A DNA stretch of 10,287 nt, from NCBI GenBank assembly GCA_023405565.1, contig JAEXXW010000226.1, positions 1 to 10,287 of the forward strand, given 5' to 3'. This document shows, in pieces, positions 1 to 6,473 of this stretch. Below the pieces are notes generated by a model that saw only the letters and a list, made by a program, of their open reading frames with translations, ran no database searches and was not told where the DNA came from. This DNA is from Pseudomonadota bacterium. GTDB taxonomy: Bacteria; Pseudomonadota; Alphaproteobacteria; Rhizobiales; Xanthobacteraceae. The position numbers and the translations under genes were made by a program. The first letter of the stretch is position 1. Each line of letters starts with the position of its first letter.

Positions 1-2
1 AG

Positions 3-290
3 GATTTCGTCGCGCGCATGGGCGAGGATAAGGTCGACCGCAAGGATCTGTTGCGGGCGTTGTCGGAATTCCTGCAGGCCAATAATCTGAAGGCCGATTG
101 GGAGGGCATCGAGAATGCCCCCAATGAAGCATTGGTGAATGCGTTGGCGATGATGTCGCCGTATGGCTCCGCCGAGAAACAGGCGTTGCTGGAAGCGCCC
201 GACCTGAAGACGCGCGCTGAAATTCTTGTGGCTGTCACGGAAATCGAGTTGGCCAAGAACAAGAGCGATGGCGAAACGCCGCTGCAGTAA
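3..290 (+). CDS. LON peptidase N-terminal (substrate-binding) domain protein, 3' part
   Basis: Only the last 95 residues are in the window; the reading frame is open to the left edge, so the ATG at 18 is probably internal. The segment is mostly helical. It starts with a charged stretch (GEDKVDRKDLLRALSEFL), then a motif around ADWEGIENAPNEALVNALAM and MSPYGSAEKQALLEAPDL, and ends in a polar tail. This matches the C-terminal helical part of stand-alone proteins carrying the LON substrate-binding domain (about 220 residues, no ATPase or protease domain), as I remember them from alphaproteobacteria. Such proteins have no well-defined role; they are presumed cytoplasmic substrate- or peptide-binding proteins. 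The Trm112-family gene follows in the same direction after 155 bases, a neighbourhood I recall from Bradyrhizobium-like genomes. The beta-rich N-terminal half cannot be inspected. Confidence 0.75.
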   Translation, partial: DFVARMGEDKVDRKDLLRALSEFLQANNLKADWEGIENAPNEALVNALAMMSPYGSAEKQALLEAPDLKTRAEILVAVTEIELAKNKSDGETPLQ

Positions 291-302
291 CGCCCTACGG
301 TC

Positions 303-363
303 ATTCCGGGATGTGTTGGCATCAGATCCAGGTCGCTGACCTGGATAGCGCCAGGCCCGGAAT
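303..363. repeat. Nested palindromic intergenic element (REP-like)
   Basis: Outer 8-base arms attccggg (303-310) and cccggaat (356-363) enclose 4-base arms tggc/gcca (317-320/350-353) and a perfect 9-bp stem atccaggtc/gacctggat (326-334/338-346) with a 3-base loop gct. There is no T-run after the stem, so it does not look like a standard intrinsic terminator. The nested layout resembles the repetitive extragenic palindromes common in Bradyrhizobium-like genomes. Copy number cannot be judged from one window. Confidence 0.6.
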
Positions 364-445
364 CCGGCTAAAAGGAATATATCGGTCTGGTTTCCAGGGC
401 TCCAGACGTTGGCTAGCCTTGGAACGACGAGCTAGAGTTTGAGAC

Positions 446-640
446 ATGCCCGACAGTCAGCGCAGCGGCGAGAGCGTCGATCCGAAGCTTCTGGAAATTC
501 TGGTCTGTCCGCTCACCAAAGCGACGCTGGAATATGATCCGGTCAAGCAGGAACTGATCTCGCGCAGCGCCAAGCTGGCTTACCCCATTCGCGACGGCAT
601 CCCGATCATGCTGCCGGAAGAGGCGCGCAAGCTGGATTGA
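446..640 (+). CDS. Trm112-family small protein (UPF0434/YcaR-like)
   Basis: A 64-residue protein with the family signature in order: [11 protein letters not shown] (residues 15-25), [20 protein letters not shown] (35-54) and a C-terminal LPEEARKL. Bacterial relatives such as E. coli YcaR are about 60 residues. In eukaryotes and archaea Trm112 is a small zinc-binding activator of methyltransferases; the role of the short bacterial form is poorly known. Only one cysteine (Cys21) remains where YcaR has a CxxC pair plus a later Cys, so zinc binding is unlikely here. This loss is, as far as I recall, usual for alphaproteobacterial members. The first ten residues are a polar extension before the conserved core. 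The ATG at 446 has only a weak purine-rich stretch upstream. It may be co-transcribed with the LON-domain gene. Confidence 0.85.
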   Translation: MPDSQRSGESVDPKLLEILVCPLTKATLEYDPVKQELISRSAKLAYPIRDGIPIMLPEEARKLD

Positions 641-654
641 TCTCTTTCCCTCGG

Positions 655-808
655 CCTCATCCTGAGGAGCAGTGCGCAGCAATGCGTCACCCCAAGTCGG
701 CGTAGCCGGCCTGGGCTCATTAAAGTCCGATCTCGGTAGAACCGGGATCGGTGGATGGGTCGCCCTTCTCCTTCGCGACGCACACCTCGTGTGCTTCTCA
801 GGATGAGG
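655..808. repeat. Multi-hairpin intergenic repeat element (RPE-like, about 154 bp)
   Basis: Perfect 12-base inverted arms cctcatcctgag (655-666) and ctcaggatgagg (797-808) bound the element. Inside are two more stems: ccgatctcgg/ccgggatcgg (727-736/742-751, one G-U pair, 5-base loop) and gcacac/gtgtgc (780-785/789-794, 3-base loop). It fills most of the 220-base gap between the Trm112-like gene and the GST gene. The terminal arms resemble palindromic elements I recall being dispersed in Bradyrhizobium and Rhodopseudomonas genomes. There is no coding sequence or transposase in it. Confidence 0.65.
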
Positions 809-860
809 GCGGAGTAACAGACCAAAAAATCAACTACAGCGAGTTCAAGGACGTAGCGAC

Positions 861-1484
861 ATGCTGAAAATCTGGGGACGCAACACATCGTCAAATGTGC
901 AGAAAGCGATGTGGGCGATCGGCGAGCTCAATCTCGAGCATCAACGCTTTGACGTCGGCGGCAGCTACGGCAAGAACCGGGAGCCGGCCTATCTGTCGAT
1001 GAATCCGAATGGTCTTGTGCCGACGCTGCAGGAAGGTGACTTCATTCTTTGGGAATCGAATGCGATCGTGCGTTACCTCGCCCGCCAATATGGTGCGGGC
1101 ACGCTGGAGCCACAGGACCCGAAGGAGATCGGCCGCGCCAATCAATGGATGGATTGGCAATTGTCCGTCGCTGCGCCGGCGATCAATGCCGCCTTCTGGG
1201 GTCTGATCCGCACGCCGGAAGACAAGCGCGATATGGCCGCCATCGCCGCCTCACTGAACAAAACCGCCGACGCGATGAAGATCCTCGATGCGCAGCTCGG
1301 CCGCACCGAATATGTTGCCGGTGATCGCTTCTCGATGGGCGACATCCCGGGCGGCGTGATAGCCTATCGTTTCCGCCAGCTTTATCCCGACCGGCCGCAG
1401 ATGAAGAATCTTGAACGCTGGTATGCAAGCCTGCAGCAACGTCAGGCCTTCAAGGATCATGTCGAGGCGATTCCGCTCAGCTGA
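861..1484 (+). CDS. Glutathione S-transferase family protein
   Basis: A 207-residue cytosolic GST of normal length. The thioredoxin-fold N-domain begins with a short strand followed by GRNTSSNVQK, which offers Ser10 or Ser11 as the residue activating glutathione, as in theta/Ser-type GSTs. GLVPTL (51-56) carries the cis-proline (Pro54) of the glutathione site, and WESNAIVRYLA (64-74) has the Glu-Ser pair that binds the gamma-glutamyl group. The all-helical C-domain follows, with the N-capping box DRFSMGDIP (155-163). Members conjugate glutathione to electrophiles or act as glutathione-dependent lyases or peroxidases; the substrate cannot be read from sequence. The purine-rich aagg at 847-850 is a plausible ribosome-binding site for the ATG at 861. 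The stop overlaps the next gene's start (TGATG), so the two are probably translationally coupled. Confidence 0.9.
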   Translation: MLKIWGRNTSSNVQKAMWAIGELNLEHQRFDVGGSYGKNREPAYLSMNPNGLVPTLQEGDFILWESNAIVRYLARQYGAGTLEPQDPKEIGRANQWMDWQLSVAAPAINAAFWGLIRTPEDKRDMAAIAASLNKTADAMKILDAQLGRTEYVAGDRFSMGDIPGGVIAYRFRQLYPDRPQMKNLERWYASLQQRQAFKDHVEAIPLS

Positions 1485-2449
1485 TGCAGCCCTTGTCGAG
1501 ACGACTTGCTCTCATCGTTGCGTTCTGCATGATGAACGCCTTGGCCATGACCCATGCGTCGGCGCAGATGATCGAGGAAGCCTGGTCGGACGGTGGCTTG
1601 CGCGGTACTTTCGCGAGACCGACCACGGCTGCCGCGCGTGGACCTGTGGTCCTGATCATCGCCGGGTCGGGTCCGACCGACCGCAACGGCAATGGGCCGA
1701 TCGTCCAGACTGACACCTACAGCAAACTTGCCGAGGCTTTCGCGGGCGCGGGCATCAGTTCATTGCGTTACGACAAGCGCGGGATTGGCGAAAGCCGTGC
1801 GCTCGTTACACGCGAGGAAGACATCGTCTTTTCGGATTTCGTGAACGATGCCGTCTCTGCGATCCGCAGTCTGTCAGCGCAGCCGGATGTGTCATCCGTG
1901 GTCGTGGTCGGGCACAGCGAAGGCGCATTGATCGGGCTTCTTGCATCATCGATGAAGGCTGAGGTGGCCGGGCTCGTGCTGTTGACCGCCACAGGTCGGT
2001 CGATGCGCGCGATCCTGCAGGATCAGCTCAAGAACGGATTGCCGCCAGCGCTGGAAACCGAATCGCAAACCATTCTTGAAGCGCTCGCCAAGGGTCAGCG
2101 TGTGACAAATGTCAGCCGGGAATTGATGCCGCTGTTTCGCCCGTCGGTACAGCCGTTCATGATTTCCATTCTCAATATCGATCCGGTGATTGAACTGGCG
2201 AAGGTGACGAAGCCAATCCTGATCATGCATGCCGGCCGCGATCTGCAGATCTTTCCGGCGGACTTTGAGGCTTTGCGCAAGGCGCGTCCCGATGCACGAG
2301 TCGTCGAGATGCCGAATGCCAATCATGTCCTGAAGACGGCGCCGGCCGATCTTGCCGGCAATCGTGCGCTCTACCAGAATCGCGATGCGCCGCTCGATGC
2401 CGACGTCATGCGGCCGCTGATCGAGTTCGTCCGTACAGTCGGACGCTAG
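1484..2449 (+). CDS. Exported alpha/beta hydrolase (serine esterase-like)
   Basis: A 321-residue protein. Residues 1-27 form a Sec signal peptide: a basic SRR, a hydrophobic LALIVAFCMMNALA core, and a likely cleavage after HASA, before Gln28. This points to the periplasm. The fold markers are IIAGSGPTDRNGNG (58-71, oxyanion-hole region typical of this subfamily), SLRYDKRGIGES (93-104), the nucleophile elbow GHSEG (143-147, Ser145), Asp253 in HAGRDLQ and His281 in NANHVLK, giving a complete Ser-Asp-His triad. The family hydrolyses esters or related bonds; the substrate is unknown. The ATG shares one base with the GST stop codon (TGATG at 1482-1486), so the two are one transcriptional unit although one product is cytosolic and the other exported. 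The downstream palindromic repeat separates it from the convergent hydroxylase gene. Confidence 0.85.
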   Translation: MQPLSRRLALIVAFCMMNALAMTHASAQMIEEAWSDGGLRGTFARPTTAAARGPVVLIIAGSGPTDRNGNGPIVQTDTYSKLAEAFAGAGISSLRYDKRGIGESRALVTREEDIVFSDFVNDAVSAIRSLSAQPDVSSVVVVGHSEGALIGLLASSMKAEVAGLVLLTATGRSMRAILQDQLKNGLPPALETESQTILEALAKGQRVTNVSRELMPLFRPSVQPFMISILNIDPVIELAKVTKPILIMHAGRDLQIFPADFEALRKARPDARVVEMPNANHVLKTAPADLAGNRALYQNRDAPLDADVMRPLIEFVRTVGR

Positions 2450-2457
2450 GCATTCCT

Positions 2458-2531
2458 TCCGTTCGTCCCCGCGAAAGCGAGGACCCAGCGCTTGACCATT
2501 CTGGATTCCCGCTTGCGCGGGAATGAACGGA
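2458..2531. repeat. Palindromic repeat between convergent genes
   Basis: Outer arms tccgttc/gaacgga (2458-2464/2525-2531) enclose two hairpins. The first is gtccccgc/gcgaggac (2465-2472/2477-2484) with a GAAA loop and one C-A mismatch. The second is a perfect 8-bp stem attcccgc/gcgggaat (2505-2512/2517-2524) with a 4-base loop. It exactly occupies the 87-base gap between the convergent hydrolase and hydroxylase genes and could end transcription from both sides, though T-runs are absent. It looks like a widespread extragenic palindrome family of Bradyrhizobium-like bacteria. Confidence 0.6.
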
Positions 2532-2536
2532 GTTGA

Positions 2537-3763
2537 TTAGAGCGCTTCGCCTTTCAAAAGCTTAGGCACATCGCCGGTGATGCCGGCGGCTTCGCGGATG
2601 AAGAAGCTTTTCAAATTCGGCAATCGGTCGACGACGCCGAGGCCCATGTCGCGGACGAGCCGCAATACATCCGAATTGTTGGAGAACAGCCTGTTCAATC
2701 CATCGGTCGCGACACCCATCGCCATGGTGTCGAAGCGCCGCCAGCGCTGATAGCGTTCCAGCACCGACACGGCACCGACATCGATGCCAAGCCGCGCGCC
2801 ATCGATGATCGCTTCGGCCAGGGCCGCGACATCGCGCAAGCCCATATTCAATCCTTGTCCCGCGATGGGATGGATGACATGCGCCGCGTCGCCGATTAGC
2901 GCGACACGATCGGCAATGAAGCTGCGTGCGACGAACAGGCCGAGTGGATAGGCTCTGCGCGGCGCGATGACTTCGATCTCGCCGAGATGCAGGCCGAAAC
3001 GCTTTTCCAGTTCGTCGTGAAAGTCCGCATCGGGTAAGGCGACGATGCGATCGGCTTCATCTCTGGCTTCGGTCCAGACGATCGACGAGCGTTTGCCGGT
3101 CAACGGCAGGATCGCGAACGGACCTGCGGGAAGGAAATGTTCTTCGGCACGGCCATGATGTTCGCGCTCATGCGCAACGGTGGTGACGATGCCGGACTGA
3201 TCATAATTCCAGCCGTAATTGGCAATGCCCGCCTGCTCGCGGATCTGCGAGCGTGCGCCATCGGCGGCGACCAGCAGGCGCGCAGCGATGGATGTGCCGT
3301 CCGACAGGCTCGCGGTGACCCGCCCGGGACCATGCTCGAAACGCGACACGGCCACCGGACGCAGATCGACACCTTCCGCCCGTGCCTTGTCGAGCAGGGC
3401 TGTGACCATCGGTCCATTCTCGATCATGTGCGCGAAAGGCTCGCCCGGTGCGATCTCGCCATCGAAGGTGAGGAAACTTGGTCGCATCGCGTGGTCGAGC
3501 TTGGAATCGGTCACCACCATGTCGAGCATGGGCTGGGCCTTGTCCTCGATCGCCGACCAAACGCCGATGGTCTCGAACAGGCGGCGGGCAGCAGCGGCGA
3601 TGGCGGAGGCGCGCAGGTCGCCGGAGGCTCGGTTCATTGCCGGATCGGCCACCGCGACGGATAAGGCGCCGTCCGATCCCTGTCGCAGCGCGATGGCCAG
3701 CGACAGCCCGGCAAATCCGCCGCCGGCGATAAGGATATCCGTCTTGCTGGTCGTATCGGTCAT
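2537..3763 (-). CDS. UbiH/UbiF-type FAD-dependent aromatic hydroxylase
   Basis: A 408-residue flavoprotein monooxygenase. Counted from the ATG at 3763, it has the N-terminal FAD-binding motif GGGFAG (14-19), the DG motif ADGARSQIRE (167-176) that contacts FAD and NAD(P)H, and the GD motif GDAAHVIHPIAGQGLNMGLRD (from 291) that binds the FAD ribityl chain. HPIAGQGLN is diagnostic of the UbiH/UbiF/VisC family that hydroxylates the ubiquinone ring using O2 and NAD(P)H. Alphaproteobacteria carry several paralogues with different ring positions (UbiH, UbiF, UbiL, UbiM), so I do not give a symbol. A GTG at 3781 is in frame six codons upstream, but the ATG has a GGA five bases before it while the GTG lacks a ribosome-binding site, so I chose the ATG. 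The gene is divergent from tesB and convergent with the hydrolase gene. Confidence 0.88.
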   Translation of the reverse strand: MTDTTSKTDILIAGGGFAGLSLAIALRQGSDGALSVAVADPAMNRASGDLRASAIAAAARRLFETIGVWSAIEDKAQPMLDMVVTDSKLDHAMRPSFLTFDGEIAPGEPFAHMIENGPMVTALLDKARAEGVDLRPVAVSRFEHGPGRVTASLSDGTSIAARLLVAADGARSQIREQAGIANYGWNYDQSGIVTTVAHEREHHGRAEEHFLPAGPFAILPLTGKRSSIVWTEARDEADRIVALPDADFHDELEKRFGLHLGEIEVIAPRRAYPLGLFVARSFIADRVALIGDAAHVIHPIAGQGLNMGLRDVAALAEAIIDGARLGIDVGAVSVLERYQRWRRFDTMAMGVATDGLNRLFSNNSDVLRLVRDMGLGVVDRLPNLKSFFIREAAGITGDVPKLLKGEAL

Positions 3764-3807
3764 TGCTGTCCGGCTCTGCACGCGCTTGACTTAAGCCCGA
3801 ACTTTGG

Positions 3808-3837
3808 GCGCTTTCTCCCTACGTCAAGAGAAAGCGC
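3808..3837. promoter_or_regulatory. 10-bp inverted repeat over the tesB ribosome-binding region
   Basis: Perfect arms gcgctttctc (3808-3817) and gagaaagcgc (3828-3837) are separated by 10 bases. The right arm contains the purine-rich stretch that would serve as tesB's ribosome-binding site, and it is followed by four T and the ATG at 3843. It lies in the 79-base gap between two divergent genes. It could be a protein operator, a translation-controlling hairpin, or a terminator-like attenuator. Which of these applies is not decided by the sequence. Confidence 0.55.
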
Positions 3838-3842
3838 TTTTC

Positions 3843-4706
3843 ATGTCCGAAGCCGTGTCTGCTCTCCTTCAGGTTCTCGACCTCGAAACGCTGGAGGTCA
3901 ACCTGTTCCGTGGCCGCTCGCCGCAGACCGGCTGGCAGCGCGTGTTCGGCGGACAGGTCATCGGCCAGGCATTGGTCGCGGCCACCCGCACGGTCGAGAA
4001 TATCGCGGCGCATTCGCTGCATGCCTATTTCGTGCTGCCGGGCGATCCGAAAGTGCCGATCGTCTACGAGGTCGAGCGCACGCGCGACGGCAAGAGCTTC
4101 ACCACCCGCAGCGTGAAGGCGATCCAGCACGGCCGGCCGATCTTCATCATGATGGTGTCCTTCCACAACAACGAGGAGGGACTGGAAAACCAGATGCGGA
4201 TGCCGGATGTACCGGCGCCGGAAACGCTGCCAACCGAAGAAGAGATCCGGCGCGATATTCTGCCGATACTGCCGGAGCCGGTCCGCCGCTATTACGAGCG
4301 CGAGCGGCCGTTCGAATTGCGGCCCGTCGAATTCGCGCATTACATCGGCAAGAAACCAACCGGCGATCGCTTCAATGTCTGGTTCAAAACCACGGCACAA
4401 TTGCCCGACGATCCGGCGATCCATCAATGCGCGCTGGCCTATGCGTCGGACTTCACATTGCTCGACAGTTCGCTGGTGCCACTCGGACGCACGCTGTTCG
4501 ACAAGGAATTGATGGGCGCAAGCCTCGATCATGCGTTGTGGCTGCACCGGCCGTTCCGCGCTGACGAATGGCTGCTGTATTCGCAGGACTCGCCGAACCT
4601 GCACGGCTCGCGCGGGCTCTCGCGCGGTCTGATCTTCCGGCAGGACGGTACGCTGGTCGCGTCGGTGACGCAGGAAGGCCTGGTGCGGCTGAAGCGGGAG
4701 GAGTGA
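3843..4706 (+). CDS. tesB: Acyl-CoA thioesterase II (TesB)
   Basis: A 287-residue double-hotdog thioesterase that cleaves acyl-CoA to fatty acid and CoA in the cytosol; the length equals E. coli TesB (286). The first hotdog carries [12 protein letters not shown] (36-47) and [12 protein letters not shown] (57-68). The second carries AYASDFTLL (199-207), [14 protein letters not shown] (225-238) and a terminal [11 protein letters not shown] (272-282). The catalytic set of E. coli TesB (Asp204, Thr228, Gln278) maps to Asp203, Ser227 and Gln277, so the threonine is replaced by serine, a conservative change. A TTG at 3804 is in frame upstream, but the ATG at 3843 gives the family N-terminus ([15 protein letters not shown]) and follows a gagaaag purine stretch. 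That stretch lies inside an inverted repeat, so initiation may be controlled. Confidence 0.93.
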   Translation: MSEAVSALLQVLDLETLEVNLFRGRSPQTGWQRVFGGQVIGQALVAATRTVENIAAHSLHAYFVLPGDPKVPIVYEVERTRDGKSFTTRSVKAIQHGRPIFIMMVSFHNNEEGLENQMRMPDVPAPETLPTEEEIRRDILPILPEPVRRYYERERPFELRPVEFAHYIGKKPTGDRFNVWFKTTAQLPDDPAIHQCALAYASDFTLLDSSLVPLGRTLFDKELMGASLDHALWLHRPFRADEWLLYSQDSPNLHGSRGLSRGLIFRQDGTLVASVTQEGLVRLKREE

Positions 4707-4816
4707 TCGCAGCCCGCTTTCCTGCCTGTTTAATCTTCGTGTCTTTTGCCAGTGGTCTTTACAACCCTGCGATACGATACTGTGTTTGTCATATTGCCAT
4801 TGAAGCCGGGGTAACC

Positions 4817-5155
4817 ATGAAACTCGTGATCGCGATCATCAAACCCTTCAAGCTCGACGAAGTGCGGGACGCGCTTAATTCCATCGGTGTGCACGGCATG
4901 ACCGTGACCGAAGTGAAGGGCTATGGCCGCCAGAAGGGTCATACCGAGATTTATCGCGGCGCCGAATATGCCGTGAATTTCCTGCCGAAGGTTCGGCTGG
5001 AAATCGCGATCGACGATGATCGGGTTGAAAAGGTGATCGATGCCGTGACCGGTGCGGCGAAGACGGGCCAGATCGGCGACGGCAAGGTGTTTGTGACCTC
5101 GATCGAGCGGGCGCTCAGGATCCGCACCGGCGAAACCGATACCGACGCCTTGTGA
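4817..5155 (+). CDS. glnK: P-II nitrogen regulatory protein, GlnK type (first copy)
   Basis: A 112-residue P-II signal protein, exactly the family length. It contains [18 protein letters not shown] (27-44), the T-loop with the uridylylation site Tyr51 in RGAEYAV, the [10 protein letters not shown] segment (84-93) of the nucleotide/2-oxoglutarate site, and RIRTGE near the end. P-II trimers sense ATP/ADP and 2-oxoglutarate and control partners such as AmtB, GlnE and NtrB. Residue 54 is Asn, as in E. coli GlnK (GlnB has Asp), so I call it GlnK type; glnB cannot be fully excluded. Unusually, there is no amtB after it, and no glnA either. It is 110 bases downstream of tesB, and I see no sigma-54-type promoter in that gap. 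It differs from the second copy at 27 of 112 positions by my count. Frame-compatible sequence continues upstream into tesB, but the ATG at 4817 gives the conserved N-terminus. Confidence 0.93.
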   Translation: MKLVIAIIKPFKLDEVRDALNSIGVHGMTVTEVKGYGRQKGHTEIYRGAEYAVNFLPKVRLEIAIDDDRVEKVIDAVTGAAKTGQIGDGKVFVTSIERALRIRTGETDTDAL

Positions 5156-5203
5156 CGTGCCAAAAGTCGCACCCGCGCTACCTGTCCCACCCGAATTGGC
5201 GCG

Positions 5204-5320
5204 AGGAGCGGCATTTTCCGGATTGACGTTACGATAGTAAAAATAATTCGATTATCGTTATGTATTAGAATATTGTACCATTTTTCATTAGAGTTCTTGT
5301 CTTTTTGAGAATAAAAATCC
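5204..5320. other. AT-rich intergenic tract beginning just after a stray AGGAG
   Basis: From 5221 to 5320 only 26 of 100 bases are G or C, in a window that is otherwise clearly GC-rich. Just before it, AGGAG (5204-5208) looks like a good ribosome-binding site but no ATG, GTG or TTG gene follows. Inside the tract are a palindrome ataat-tcg-attat (5243-5255) and 6-base arms acgata/tatcgt (5231-5236/5253-5258). A TTGACG at 5223 and a TAGAAT at 5266 are -35/-10-like but not correctly spaced to each other. It most likely holds the tctC promoter or an operator, and may mark a recombination junction. Confidence 0.5.
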
Positions 5321-5336
5321 TACTTCGGCTGAGAGC

Positions 5337-5358
5337 CCGGACCGGATGACCGGTCCGG
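5337..5358 (+). promoter_or_regulatory. Strong hairpin in the tctC leader
   Basis: Perfect 9-bp GC-rich stem ccggaccgg/ccggtccgg (5337-5345/5350-5358) with an ATGA loop, ending 19 bases before the tctC start codon and just upstream of its ribosome-binding sequence AAGG (near 5365). There is no T-run, so it is not a standard terminator. It may be a protein-binding palindrome or a leader RNA structure that affects stability or translation. Confidence 0.5.
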
Positions 5359-5377
5359 CAGCATAAGGCCGATCGAT

Positions 5378-6364
5378 ATGAGACGATTCTTTTCCAGCGC
5401 CGCGTTCGCGGCTGCTTTGTTTTTTGCCGGAGCGGTACCTGCGCCGGCACAGGATTTCCCGAACAAGCCGATTACCGTGATTGTGCCATTCTCGGCCGGC
5501 GGTCCGACGGACGCGCTCATCCGCACACTCGGTGAGCGGATGCGCGAAAGCCTCGGGCAACAGGTCCTGATCGAGAATGTCACCGGCGCTGCCGGAACCA
5601 TCGGCGTCGGCCGTGTCGCTCGCGCGCCGGGCGATGGCTATACGCTCAGCTTCGGACACTGGAGCACGCATGTCATCAACGGCGCGGCCTATCCGCTGCC
5701 ATTCGATCTTCTGACCGATCTCGAGCCGGTGGCGCTGCTCACCAGCTATCCGATGTTGCTGGTTTCCAAGAATGCGGTGCCGGCAAAGGATCTGAAGGAA
5801 TTTCTGACCTGGGTGAAAGCCAATCAGGACAAGGCTGCGGTTGGCAGCATTGGCGTCGGCAGCGCCGCGCATGTTGCCGGAGTCTATTTCGAGAATATCG
5901 CCGGCGTGAAGCTCAACTACATTCCCTATCGCGGCGCTGCACCTGCGTTGCAGGATCTGCTCGCCGGCAACATCGACTTCATGTTCGATCACGTTGCGAA
6001 TGCATTGCCACATGTGAAAAGCGGTGCCATCCGCGCTTATGCCGTGACGTCGGATACGCGCATTCCCTCCGCGCCGGATATCCCGACTGTCGACGAAGCC
6101 GGCTTGCCGAACCTTCATGTGTCGATCTGGTTTGGCCTCTGGGCGCCGAAAGGCACACCGAAAGATGTCGTCGCCAAGCTGAATGCGGCGGTGAAGGATG
6201 CGCTCGCCGATCCGGCCGTGCGGGAGAAGCTTGCCGGACTTGGCCAGGTCATTCCGCCGGTGGACAAGCAATCTTCCGAAGCGTTGCGCGCGCATCAGAA
6301 GGCCGAAATCGAAAAGTGGTGGCCAATCGTCAAGGCGGCGAATATCAAGATTGATGCGAAGTGA
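5378..6364 (+). CDS. Bug/TctC-family tripartite tricarboxylate transporter substrate-binding protein
   Basis: A 328-residue periplasmic binding protein of typical Bug length. Residues 1-24 are a signal peptide (MRRFF, Ala-rich core, likely cleavage after PAPA before Gln25). The family signatures follow: PITVIVPFSAGGPTDALIR (31-49), the first ligand-binding loop, and ENVTGAAGTIGVGRVARAPGDGYTL (66-90), the second. YIPYRGAAPALQDLLAGNIDFMF is the mid-protein conserved block. Bug proteins deliver carboxylates, amides or aromatic acids to TctAB membrane permeases. No tctA or tctB is present here, so this is one of the common orphan Bug proteins; the ligand cannot be assigned. It is preceded by AT-rich DNA and a leader hairpin, and followed 109 bases later by the isomerase-like gene in the same direction. 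Confidence 0.9.
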   Translation: MRRFFSSAAFAAALFFAGAVPAPAQDFPNKPITVIVPFSAGGPTDALIRTLGERMRESLGQQVLIENVTGAAGTIGVGRVARAPGDGYTLSFGHWSTHVINGAAYPLPFDLLTDLEPVALLTSYPMLLVSKNAVPAKDLKEFLTWVKANQDKAAVGSIGVGSAAHVAGVYFENIAGVKLNYIPYRGAAPALQDLLAGNIDFMFDHVANALPHVKSGAIRAYAVTSDTRIPSAPDIPTVDEAGLPNLHVSIWFGLWAPKGTPKDVVAKLNAAVKDALADPAVREKLAGLGQVIPPVDKQSSEALRAHQKAEIEKWWPIVKAANIKIDAK

Positions 6365-6379
6365 TTTGTATCCGTCATT

Positions 6380-6410
6380 GGTGCGGCGGCTTGTATGGCA
6401 TGGCCGCACC
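6380..6410 (+). other. Hairpin after the tctC gene
   Basis: Perfect 8-bp arms ggtgcggc (6380-6387) and gccgcacc (6403-6410) with a 15-base loop begin 16 bases after the tctC stop codon. The sequence after it (cactcttcttcttg) is T-rich but is not a continuous T-run. It may weaken read-through into the next gene or stabilise the upstream mRNA end; a full terminator is not shown. Confidence 0.4.
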
Positions 6411-6473
6411 GAGCACTCTTCTTCTTGCCGGTGACGACATCGCGTTTGTTCCGGCTGCTCTCTTCTGGACATC

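Noticed and set aside
3137-3794. Plus-strand open frames of 175 and 191 codons inside the hydroxylase gene
   Set aside because: They lie opposite the FAD and DG motifs of a clear UbiH-family gene; their products show no domain and look like codon-bias shadows.
3819-4604. Minus-strand open frame of 261 codons opposite tesB
   Set aside because: tesB is certain from its motifs; the antisense product is Arg/Gln/His-rich with no domain.
4707-4816. Sigma-54 promoter for the first glnK
   Set aside because: I looked for GG and GC 10 bases apart in a TGGCA/TTGC context and found none; TGGTCTTTACAACCCTGC has the wrong spacing. No convincing sigma-70 promoter is seen either.
5320-5377. Possible thiamine (TPP) riboswitch before tctC, suggested by GGCTGAGAG
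   Set aside because: Only the CTGAGA-like piece is present. The second conserved half (the ACCTGAT...TAATGCC region) is missing, and the adjacent hairpin does not fit the fold.
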